A DNA stretch of 64,000 bases from NCBI RefSeq assembly GCF_019805165.1, contig NZ_RWIJ01000001.1, forward strand, positions 124,001-188,000, given 5' to 3'. Made by a program: the position numbers and the translations under genes. The notes beneath the pieces were generated by a model, which saw only the letters and a list, made by a program, of their open reading frames with translations, was not told where the DNA came from and did not search any database. This stretch comes from Azospirillum sp. 412522. Its GTDB lineage: Bacteria; Pseudomonadota; Alphaproteobacteria; Azospirillales; Azospirillaceae. The first letter of the stretch is position 1, and each line of letters opens with the position of its first letter. This document shows, one piece after another, positions 8,872-15,705 of this stretch.

Positions 8872-9924
8872 TTACCCTGCGGTCATGAGCCGGTCGGCCG
8901 GCAGCGTTTCGGGGATGTGCTGGGAGACGTAGCCTTCGCTGTGGATCCGGCCCTCCTGCGCCCCCAGCTTGCGGGCGGCGGCGACGCAGGCCTCGACGAA
9001 GGCGGGGCTGCCGGCGGTGAAGACGGAATGGCCAGACAGATCGGGGAACAGGCCGGGGAGGATGGTCGGGATGCGGCCGGTCAGATGCTCCGGCCTGTCC
9101 TCCCGCGTCAGGGTCACCTTGACCTTGAAATTGCGGTACTTGGCCTGCCAGTAGCCCAGCAGGCCCCGCTCATAGACATCGTCCCTCGTGCAGGCGGAGA
9201 CCAGCAGCGTCACCGGCGGACGATAGCCACGGCGCAGAGCCGCGTCGGTCAAGGCCAGGATGGGGGCGAGGCCGGAGCCGGCGGCCATGCACAGCACCGG
9301 GCTGTCGACCGACGGGTCGCCGATGAAGGTGCCGTAGGGGCCGGACAACTTCACCATGTCGCCGACCGCGAGCCGGTCATGGATCCAGCTGCTGGTCGGG
9401 CCGCCGTCGACGCGGGTCACCTGCAGAACGATCTCGCCGTCCGGCCGGGGGGCATTGGCAATGGAATAGCAGCGCGGCGGCGCGCCGGCCGCGGCGTCGC
9501 CGAACATCACATACTGTCCCGGCCAGTAGCGCAGCGGCTGGCCCAGCGGGCGCAGCCGCAGCTCGACGATGCGCGGTGTGCGCGGGATGCGGTCGGTGAC
9601 GATGAACAGCACATTCTCGCGCGGCGGGAACAGCTTGGGCTGGGCGTCGGCGGTGCCGTATTCGATCACCAGTTCGTCGGAGATCGGCTTGGCCATGCAC
9701 ATCAGGCCGTAGCCGTCCTTCCGCTCGTCCCGGGACAGCGCCATGTCCAGCACCATGCCCTGGTCGAACTGGCCGCTCAGCACCCTGACCTTGCATTCGC
9801 CGCAGGCGCCGGCGCGGCAGTTGTTGGGCAGGGCGTAGCCGGCCTGTTCCAACGCCGAAAGGACGGTCTCGCCGTCACGGCACTCGACCTTGCGGCCGGA
9901 GGGGTGGAGGCGGATGTGGCTCAC
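8872..9924 (-). CDS. 2Fe-2S/FAD oxygenase reductase partnering the diiron oxygenase
   Basis: This 350-residue electron-transfer protein has an N-terminal plant-type ferredoxin domain (CRAGACGEC, then a distal Cys in GLMCMA), an FAD domain with the RCYSIANAP flavin motif near the middle, and a C-terminal NAD(P) domain with the MAAGSGLAPIL motif. This order (ferredoxin first) matches reductases of phenol hydroxylase, BenC and XylZ types, and differs from PaaE, where ferredoxin is C-terminal. It starts at a GTG with AAGGA upstream and lies about 100 bp behind the diiron oxygenase on the same strand, so it very likely supplies that enzyme with electrons from NAD(P)H. The spacer contains a GC-rich hairpin (9961-10000). 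Confidence 0.85.
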   Translation of the reverse strand: MSHIRLHPSGRKVECRDGETVLSALEQAGYALPNNCRAGACGECKVRVLSGQFDQGMVLDMALSRDERKDGYGLMCMAKPISDELVIEYGTADAQPKLFPPRENVLFIVTDRIPRTPRIVELRLRPLGQPLRYWPGQYVMFGDAAAGAPPRCYSIANAPRPDGEIVLQVTRVDGGPTSSWIHDRLAVGDMVKLSGPYGTFIGDPSVDSPVLCMAAGSGLAPILALTDAALRRGYRPPVTLLVSACTRDDVYERGLLGYWQAKYRNFKVKVTLTREDRPEHLTGRIPTILPGLFPDLSGHSVFTAGSPAFVEACVAAARKLGAQEGRIHSEGYVSQHIPETLPADRLMTAG

Positions 9925-9960
9925 CGGGAAGATCCTTGGGCGGAGTGGGGACGTGATGCT

Positions 9961-10000
9961 CCTTCCCCCACCCCGCTTGGAGAATGCGGGGTAAGGAAGG
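9961..10000. other. GC-rich hairpin between diiron oxygenase and reductase genes
   Basis: CCCCGC and GCGGGG pair across a 9-nt loop at 9971-9991, extended outward by CCTT/AAGG pairing. There is no T-run on the minus strand, so this is more likely an mRNA-processing or partial-attenuation structure than a full terminator. Confidence 0.4.
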
Positions 10001-10028
10001 AGCGCGACGGGAGAATCCGGGCCAGTGC

Positions 10029-11057
10029 TCAGAACACCGGGATGATTTCGTCCATGTCGACGTCCCGCACCTCTTCGCCGGTGATGCCGACCTCGGGGAT
10101 CGCCGGGAACGGGATGCCGTAGCGGTCCAGCACGCCCTTCAGGTTCAGCATGGCGTTGCGCCAGTTCTCCTTCTTCGCCTCGTAATCCGGAATGTGGAAG
10201 CCGGCGTTGCGGGCGATGGCCTCCGCTTCGCGCTGGGTGGCGATGAAGTCGTCGGGCAGGTCCCAGAACTGGGGGGGCGGCTCGAACAGCACGGCGGACA
10301 GGAACAGGTAGCCGGCGCGGATCTGCTTGGTGATGACCGAGCGGTCCTCCACCGCCAGATGGGGATAGTCGCGCTCCATCACCGACAGGCAGATCGCCAT
10401 GTGGCGGCCCTCGTCGCGGCCGATATTGCGGAAGGCCTCCTTGAACACCGGTTCGCTGCAACCGGCCGCCATCTGGTGGAAGATGGTCGCCGCCGCGATC
10501 TCGCCCATCAGGAAGGAGCTGAACAGTACGGCCAGCGAGTATTTCGGAACCGCCTTCTTGTAGCCATCCCAATAGCGACCGCCATTGTAGTAGAGCCAAT
10601 GGGCGTTCTTCCGCAGCCGGCGGCCGAGATCGGTCCTCGGCTCGTAGGTCAGCGGGCTGGTCGCCTCCAGCAGTCTGGTGATGGCCAGACCGCACATCTG
10701 CTCGTGGTTCTGCTCGTCGCGGGTGACGGAGAAGAAGCAGCGTCGGACCGGGTCCTCCTCATGCACCTCGTAGGTCTTGATCAGGGCATGGGCGAAGACC
10801 GGCGGAGCGGAAGCGTCGAACACCGACAGGATGGTCCACCAATAGGCGATGGCCTCCCGCTCCTCCCACGAATAGCGCGACACGTCGAAGCTGTCCCAGG
10901 GCAGCTTGGCCGGGTCCCAGTTCTCGCGCTGGGCGGCGGCGTAGACCTCTTCCAGCTTCTTCGTCTGCGACACCCAGGACAGCGGGTAGACGTTCGGCTG
11001 CGGCGTGGCGGGGGGCAGTTCCATCGTGTTGGCGATGGGGACGTAGTCCTTGGACAT
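10029..11057 (-). CDS. Diiron oxygenase of unknown substrate (ferritin-like fold)
   Basis: This 342-residue soluble protein carries a carboxylate-bridged diiron signature: Glu115-x-x-His118 (DEQNHE), Glu186 (FLMGEI) and Glu216-x-x-His219 (DEGRH), with the first ligand probably near residue 81. It lacks the HxxxExxH pattern of AurF and is much shorter than BoxB. With the reductase gene downstream it forms a compact two-gene oxygenase system, probably hydroxylating or epoxidising an aromatic acid. The start at 11057 is supported by GGAGGAAA 9 bp upstream; an in-frame ATG at 11096 lacks one. Upstream lie a perfect FNR box and a TATGACACA motif shared with the paaX region. Placement among phenylacetate and homogentisate genes suggests it makes 3-hydroxyphenylacetate or a related phenol, which is untested. 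Confidence 0.75.
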   Translation of the reverse strand: MSKDYVPIANTMELPPATPQPNVYPLSWVSQTKKLEEVYAAAQRENWDPAKLPWDSFDVSRYSWEEREAIAYWWTILSVFDASAPPVFAHALIKTYEVHEEDPVRRCFFSVTRDEQNHEQMCGLAITRLLEATSPLTYEPRTDLGRRLRKNAHWLYYNGGRYWDGYKKAVPKYSLAVLFSSFLMGEIAAATIFHQMAAGCSEPVFKEAFRNIGRDEGRHMAICLSVMERDYPHLAVEDRSVITKQIRAGYLFLSAVLFEPPPQFWDLPDDFIATQREAEAIARNAGFHIPDYEAKKENWRNAMLNLKGVLDRYGIPFPAIPEVGITGEEVRDVDMDEIIPVF

Positions 11058-11123
11058 GGGGGCGTTTCCTCCGGGGATATTTCGACGGGCGCTCATATTT
11101 CCATCGGCGCCCTATGGTCTTTA

Positions 11124-11132
11124 TATGACACA
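11124..11132. promoter_or_regulatory. Candidate PaaX-type site before the diiron oxygenase
   Basis: TATGACACA here is the reverse complement of TGTGTCATA at 13092-13100 in the paaX upstream region, and AT-rich flanks are also similar. It lies about 67 bp upstream of the oxygenase start. Assignment to the PaaX-like repressor is inference from this sharing. Confidence 0.35.
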
Positions 11133-11230
11133 GAATAAACGGCTTATCAATAATACATGTATCGCTTTTTCCTGAGTACGGATTCCAGTAATCCATTGAT
11201 CTGGAAACGTAAGCATAGGGACGCGACGAA

Positions 11231-11244
11231 TTGATCCAGATCAA
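11231..11244. promoter_or_regulatory. FNR/FixK-type box upstream of the diiron oxygenase
   Basis: TTGATCCAGATCAA matches TTGAT-N4-ATCAA at every defined position. It is 174 bp upstream of the oxygenase ATG in the 252-bp region before the BLUF gene. With the identical-consensus site before mhaA it suggests oxygen-linked control of both oxygenases. Confidence 0.55.
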
Positions 11245-11309
11245 TTCGTTCGTTCGGCGGTTATAAATCGCGGAACTGGTATCGGGATGCCCGGCTGGCC
11301 GGGCCGCGC

Positions 11310-11795
11310 TCAGGGCTGGACGAGGGTGGGAATGTTGCCGCGCACCATGTCGTGGGCGGCGGGATCGACATCGGCGACGATGCAGGCGTGCATGTAGGCG
11401 CGGCTCAGCACATCGCGGGCGAAGCCGATCCCATGTGACCGTTGCCGGAATTCCTCGCCCTGCATCGGAGTGCCGAAGATCGCCGGCCAGAAGGTCGGCG
11501 TGTCGAGCGGGCCGAAATTCATCGCCCAGAAGCCGAACTCGCGCGGCACGCCGGAACTCTCCCGCAGCAGCGGCGTCACGTCGCGGTGGCGCGGATCGTC
11601 GACGATGCGGGCGAACAGCCGGTCCACCACCCCCGCTTCGCCTTCCAGAACCTGGAGAAAGACGCCGGCGAACTCCACCAGGAAGCCCGTGATGTCCTGT
11701 TCGCAGTTCTTGCGGGCGCTGAACAGACAGATGTCGGCAAGCGCACTGTAGGGAAGCCGGTCAATGGCCTCGCTGCGGTAGACGATGGTCAGCAT
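11310..11795 (-). CDS. BLUF-domain blue-light sensor protein
   Basis: This 161-residue protein is essentially one BLUF domain plus a C-terminal helical cap. The flavin-site residues are all present: Tyr6 (VYRS), Asn30, Gln48 (FLQVLEGE), Trp90 and Met92. Their spacing is close to that of PixD/Slr1694 (Tyr8, Asn32, Gln50). No output domain is attached, so it would act by protein-protein contact, as short BLUF proteins do. The start at 11795 was chosen over an upstream in-frame start because BLUF domains begin right at this point and GGAAAG lies upstream. It sits between the diiron oxygenase and the PaaX-like gene, all on the minus strand. Confidence 0.85.
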   Translation of the reverse strand: MLTIVYRSEAIDRLPYSALADICLFSARKNCEQDITGFLVEFAGVFLQVLEGEAGVVDRLFARIVDDPRHRDVTPLLRESSGVPREFGFWAMNFGPLDTPTFWPAIFGTPMQGEEFRQRSHGIGFARDVLSRAYMHACIVADVDPAAHDMVRGNIPTLVQP

Positions 11796-11926
11796 CGGCA
11801 GCTTTCCGGCTTTCGGCCGATTGGGGATCGGCGCCGACTGTATCGCCTTTTTCTGCGGCTGACTTGTGGTGTTTCGATGTACCTGCCCCAACGACGTGGA
11901 AACTGCCCGATCCGGAAAAGCTTATA

Positions 11927-12871
11927 TTAGCCGGCGGCAATGGTCTCCAGCCCGCCGAACCGGCCATGAAAGGAGGGCTGGGCTTCCGGCAGGGGGCCGT
12001 TGGCGGTGGTCGCCGCCTGCATCAGGAAGGCTTCCGACGGGCCGGCGAGACGGCGATAGAGGTTGCGGGTCAGCATGCGCGATTCCTGGCCCGGCCAGTC
12101 GGTCGGCAGCAGGTCGGGCGGCAGCATCGGGTCGCGCAGCAGGATGCGGCGGAAATCGTGGATCATCAGGGTGCGCAGGACGAAGCAAGTGGCCGGGTCC
12201 GGCATATCGGCGGCATCGACCGCCGCCCAGACCGGACGGAAGTGATCCAGAAACGCCGCATAATCGTGTTCGAGCTGATCGATGTCCCAGCAGCCGCGCA
12301 CGAGGTCGCGCAACGCCCCGAACCCTTCGGCCCGGTCCAGGCTGGCCTTCATGTGGACGATCTTGTCCGCCACGCCCAGTTCCGCCAACGAGCGGTGCAT
12401 CGCCGCCTCGTCGCAGCTGGGATGGGCGTAGACGGTGGCCGACGCGGTACCGAAGCCCTGCCAGGTCAGCTCCCGCCGCAGGGCGTCACGCGTCTCGGCA
12501 TCCAGCGCGTTGGGCGGCACCATCAGCAGGTCCCAGCCGCGGTCCCATTCGCGGGCCAGCGGCGCGTAGATCCGGCGCTCCGCCGCGGCGAAGCGTTCCT
12601 TCCCGCTGTCGGTGACCCGGTAGAAGCTGCGCCGGCCGATCTGGGTGTTGGTCAGCCAATCGTCCTTGCACAGCCGGAAGACCGAGGTGCGGATGATCCG
12701 CTCGCTCATCCCGAACCGGTCCATCAGCTCGATCAGGCTGCCCAGCCACAGCGATCCGCCATGCGGCAGCACCGCGTCGCCATAGACGGTGATGATCAGC
12801 GATTTCGCCCGCGGCGCGATGGTCTCGGTCAACTGGGCGGCGAGGTCCTCTGGGCGGCGCGGGCGAGCCAT
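11927..12871 (-). CDS. paaX: PaaX-family transcriptional repressor
   Basis: This 314-residue protein is close to the length of Escherichia coli PaaX. An N-terminal winged helix (about residues 15-90) contains the phrase SLIITVYGDAVLPHGG, and a central PaaX-like domain and a helical C-terminal domain follow. PaaX proteins repress phenylacetate genes and release DNA on binding phenylacetyl-CoA. The start at 12871 fits the family; the open frame continues upstream only through low-quality sequence. It is divergent from the ABC transporter, so both lie around a 446-bp control region. Whether it responds to phenylacetyl-CoA here is uncertain, since no CoA ligase is encoded nearby. Confidence 0.8.
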   Translation of the reverse strand: MARPRRPEDLAAQLTETIAPRAKSLIITVYGDAVLPHGGSLWLGSLIELMDRFGMSERIIRTSVFRLCKDDWLTNTQIGRRSFYRVTDSGKERFAAAERRIYAPLAREWDRGWDLLMVPPNALDAETRDALRRELTWQGFGTASATVYAHPSCDEAAMHRSLAELGVADKIVHMKASLDRAEGFGALRDLVRGCWDIDQLEHDYAAFLDHFRPVWAAVDAADMPDPATCFVLRTLMIHDFRRILLRDPMLPPDLLPTDWPGQESRMLTRNLYRRLAGPSEAFLMQAATTANGPLPEAQPSFHGRFGGLETIAAG

Positions 12872-13091
12872 GCGGTGGGGGCGTCCTTGTCGATGCGGCA
12901 TGTGATGCGGGCGGGGGCGGAGCGAGACGGCGCAACGGAGTTGTATACGAAACCCGGTGCCGGTTGGGCCAGTGCCACGACAGCGCGGGGAGGGAGACGG
13001 AAGTCCGGCTCGCCGGCGATAGGAGGCAGTGCGGACTTTCCGTTTGACAATCATTAATGTGATACACTAGGTTGGCATCTCAAAGTAAATT

Positions 13092-13100
13092 TGTGTCATA
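13092..13100. promoter_or_regulatory. Candidate PaaX-type site in the paaX/ABC transporter control region
   Basis: TGTGTCATA, reverse complement of the motif at 11124-11132 before the diiron oxygenase. It lies in an AT-rich stretch (13040-13110) within otherwise GC-rich DNA between paaX and the transporter. Confidence 0.35.
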
Positions 13101-13211
13101 AAACGAAATAACGGATCCCGTTGTCTCAACCGCATGGATCACAAAGCTAAGGGGAGGCGGCGGCAACATCCGTATTTCGATTGTGGTTGCGCCAGGCAGA
13201 TTTTTTCTTCC

Positions 13212-13231
13212 GAAACCGTTTCGTTTGAAAC
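13212..13231. promoter_or_regulatory. MarR-type operator upstream of the ABC transporter
   Basis: The stretch holds GAAAC-C-GTTTC overlapping GTTTC-GTTT-GAAAC (13218-13231). The latter is the exact reverse complement of the 14-bp core before hmgA. It is about 87 bp upstream of the binding-protein start. Three GAAAC/GTTTC half-sites in 20 bp suggest cooperative or alternative dimer binding. Confidence 0.55.
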
Positions 13232-13317
13232 ATTATGTGAGGCAAATCGTTCCGCAGCACCGGAATCGGGCCGCCGCCCGGTCCGGTGGAAAGCGGGGCA
13301 GCACTCGGGAGGACATG

Positions 13318-14484
13318 ATGCGCAGACGCCTGCTTGCCACCATCGCATTCACCGCCGTGACCGCCATGACCGCGGTGTCGGGCCTGATGTCCGGAGCCGC
13401 GCAGGCCGCGGACCCGATCAAGGTCGGCGCCATCGTCTCGGCCACCGGCCCGGCCTCCTTCCTCGGCGATCCGGAGAAGAAGGTGCTGGAGCTGTACGCC
13501 GACCGCATCAACAAGGCCGGCGGGGTCGATGGCCGCCCGCTGCAGCTGACCGTCTATGACGATGGCGGGGCGGCCGACAAGGCCGCGTCCTTCACCAAGC
13601 GCCTGATCGAGAGCGACGGCGTCGACGTGATCGTCGGCGGCACGACAACCGCGGCGACCATGGCGGCGGTGCCGCTGGTGGAGCGTGCCGGCGTGCCCTT
13701 CATCTCGCTGGCCGGCGCCGTGGTGATCGTCGAGCCGGTGAAGAAGTGGGTGTTCAAGACCCCCCACACCGACCGCATGGCCGCGGAAAAGGTGATGGAG
13801 GACATGAAGAAGCGCGGGCTGACCAAGCTGGCGCTGCTGTCGGAGGATTCCGGATTCGGCAAGTCGGGCCGCGACCAGACCCTGGCCGTCGCCAAGGAGC
13901 GCGGCATCGAGCTGGTCGCCGACGAGACCTACGGCGCCAAGGACACCGATGTCACCGCCCAGCTGACCAAGGTCAAGAACAACGCCGCGGCACAGGCGGT
14001 GCTGGTGTTCGGCCTGGGCCAGGGGCCGGCGGTGGTGACCAAGAACTACCGCCAGCTCGGCATCGCGCTGCCGCTCTACCAGTCGCACGGCGTCGCGTCG
14101 AAGGAATATATCCGGCTGGCCGGCGGTGCCGCCGAGGGGGTCCGCCTGCCGGCCGCCGGGCTGGTCGTCGCCGCGCAGTTGCCCGACAGCGACCCGCAGA
14201 AGAAGGTGGTGACCGAGTTCACCAAGGTCTACGAGGACAGCTTCAACACCGAGGTCTCGACCTTCGCCGGCCATGCCTATGACGGGCTGATGATCGCGCT
14301 CGACGCGGTCAAGCGGGCGGGCGGCACCGACAAGGCCAAGCTGCGCGACGCCATCGAGCAGACCAAGGGCTATGTCGGCACCGGCGGCACCGTGACCATG
14401 AGCGCCAAGGACCACATGGGCCTGACGCTGGACGCCTTCCACATGGTGGAGGTTCGCCAAGGCGATTGGGCGCTGGTGAAGTAA
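13318..14484 (+). CDS. ABC transporter periplasmic binding protein, branched-chain amino-acid / aromatic-acid type
   Basis: This 388-residue secreted solute-binding protein has a signal peptide ending near AQAADP, then a Leu/Ile/Val-binding-protein fold beginning IKVGAIVSATGPASFLGDP. The second ATG of an ATGATG pair (13318) is better spaced from GGAGG than the first. It heads a complete HAAT-type importer (two permeases, two ATPases) inside an aromatic catabolic cluster, so the ligand is more likely an aromatic acid such as a hydroxyphenylacetate than leucine. It is separated from the permease gene by a 331-bp array of hairpins, which could raise the level of this protein relative to the membrane parts. 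Confidence 0.85.
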   Translation: MRRRLLATIAFTAVTAMTAVSGLMSGAAQAADPIKVGAIVSATGPASFLGDPEKKVLELYADRINKAGGVDGRPLQLTVYDDGGAADKAASFTKRLIESDGVDVIVGGTTTAATMAAVPLVERAGVPFISLAGAVVIVEPVKKWVFKTPHTDRMAAEKVMEDMKKRGLTKLALLSEDSGFGKSGRDQTLAVAKERGIELVADETYGAKDTDVTAQLTKVKNNAAAQAVLVFGLGQGPAVVTKNYRQLGIALPLYQSHGVASKEYIRLAGGAAEGVRLPAAGLVVAAQLPDSDPQKKVVTEFTKVYEDSFNTEVSTFAGHAYDGLMIALDAVKRAGGTDKAKLRDAIEQTKGYVGTGGTVTMSAKDHMGLTLDAFHMVEVRQGDWALVK

Positions 14485-14815
14485 GGAAAACTCTCCGTCT
14501 CGCGCGTAGCGTCCCTCTCCCGCCTCTCGCACAAACTCTGTTTGTGCTGACGGCGTCAGGCGGATCGAAGATCCGCTGAGAGCCCCGGGAGAGGGAGGGG
14601 ACCCGCCGAAGGCGGGGAGGGTGAGGGGAATCCAAGGATTGAACGCTTGGATCCTTGCCGCACCTTCACCCTTCCCATGCTGCGCATGGGCTCCGAGGCC
14701 GCTCGCAAGTCTCGCGGCCGCATTCCGCCTACGACCGCCTTCGGCGCTCGTCCGGCCTGCGGCCGTCGGCTCCATGCCCTCTCCCGGATCGGGATAGGAT
14801 CACAGGAACCCAACG
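14485..14815. repeat. Intergenic array of hairpins between binding-protein and permease genes
   Basis: This 331-bp non-coding stretch contains several perfect stem-loops in a row. They are GCACAAAC-TCT-GTTTGTGC (14529-14547), CTGAC-GGC-GTCAG (14547-14559), GCGGATC-GAA-GATCCGC (14560-14576), CCCGCC-GAA-GGCGGG (14602-14616) and CCCATGC-TGC-GCATGGG (14674-14690). An outer pair CCCTCTCCCG/CGGGAGAGGG (14513-14522 and 14586-14595) encloses the first three. It resembles mosaic palindromic repeats that cap and stabilise upstream mRNA. No gene is supported in it. Confidence 0.65.
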
Positions 14816-15691
14816 ATGTTCGCGGAACTGCTGCAATACCTGCTGTCGGGGCTGACCATCGGCGCGATCTATGCGCTGGCGGGGCTCGGCTTCTCGATCA
14901 TCTACAACGCCAGCCACGTCATCAACTTCGCCCAGGGCGAGTTCATCATGATCGGCGGCATGGCGGCGGCGACCCTGACCGCGTCGGGCGTGCCGCTGCC
15001 GCTGGCGATCCTGATCGGCTGCGGCGGCGCCATGCTGGTCGGCGTCCTTGTGGCGAAATTCGCGGTGGAACGCGCCCGCAACGCCTCCACCGTCACCCTG
15101 ATCATCATCACCATCGGCGCCTCGATCTTCCTGCGCGGCGTGGCCGAACTGGTCTGGGGCAAGGATTTCAAACGGCTGGACGCCTTCTCCGGCGAGACGC
15201 CGATCCAGGTCCTGGGCGCCTCGATGCAGCCGCAGTCGCTGTGGGTGGTGGGTACCGCCGGCGTGCTGATCGTCGCCATCGGCCTGTTCTTCGCCAAGAC
15301 GCTGACCGGCAAGGCGATCCTCGCCACTTCGCACAACCGGCTGGCCGCCCAGCTGGTCGGCATCGACGTCAAGCGGGTGGTGCTGGCTTCCTTCGCGCTG
15401 TCGGCGGCGCTGGGCGCCATCGGCGGGGCGGTGGTGGCGCCGATCACCTTCTCCTACACCGAGATGGGAATCATGCTGGGGCTGAAGGGCTTCACCGCCG
15501 CGGTGCTGGGCGGTCTCGGCCACGGGCCGGGTGCGGTGGCCGGCGGGCTGATCGTCGGCATCGCCGAGGCGCTGGGCGCCGGCTACATCTCCTCGGCCTA
15601 CAAGGATGCGGTGGCCTTCGTCATCATCCTGGCCGTCCTTCTCTTCATGCCGAACGGACTGTTCGGCAAGCGCGGCACCGAACGGGTGTAA
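14816..15691 (+). CDS. livH: ABC transporter permease, LivH type
   Basis: This 291-residue polytopic inner-membrane protein has about eight hydrophobic helices. Typical LivH sequence appears at the start (LTIGAIYALAGLGFSIIYNASHVINFAQGEF) and in the GLKGFTAAVLGGLG EAA-like loop that contacts the ATPases. With LivM it forms the channel of the importer whose binding protein is encoded at 13318. A weak AGGAACCC ribosome site precedes the ATG. The livM start lies 14 bp after its stop, so the two are translated together. Confidence 0.88.
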   Translation: MFAELLQYLLSGLTIGAIYALAGLGFSIIYNASHVINFAQGEFIMIGGMAAATLTASGVPLPLAILIGCGGAMLVGVLVAKFAVERARNASTVTLIIITIGASIFLRGVAELVWGKDFKRLDAFSGETPIQVLGASMQPQSLWVVGTAGVLIVAIGLFFAKTLTGKAILATSHNRLAAQLVGIDVKRVVLASFALSAALGAIGGAVVAPITFSYTEMGIMLGLKGFTAAVLGGLGHGPGAVAGGLIVGIAEALGAGYISSAYKDAVAFVIILAVLLFMPNGLFGKRGTERV

Positions 15692-15705
15692 GGACCTTCA
15701 AGACG

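Noticed and set aside
10029..11057. Assignment of the diiron protein as AurF-type N-oxygenase or BoxB
   Set aside because: It lacks the HxxxExxH pattern of AurF and is over 100 residues shorter than BoxB; only a general diiron label is supportable.
13041..13068. Sigma-70 promoter (TTGACA near 13044) for the transporter
   Set aside because: No -10 element at a suitable distance; spacing to the nearest TACACT is only 13 bp.
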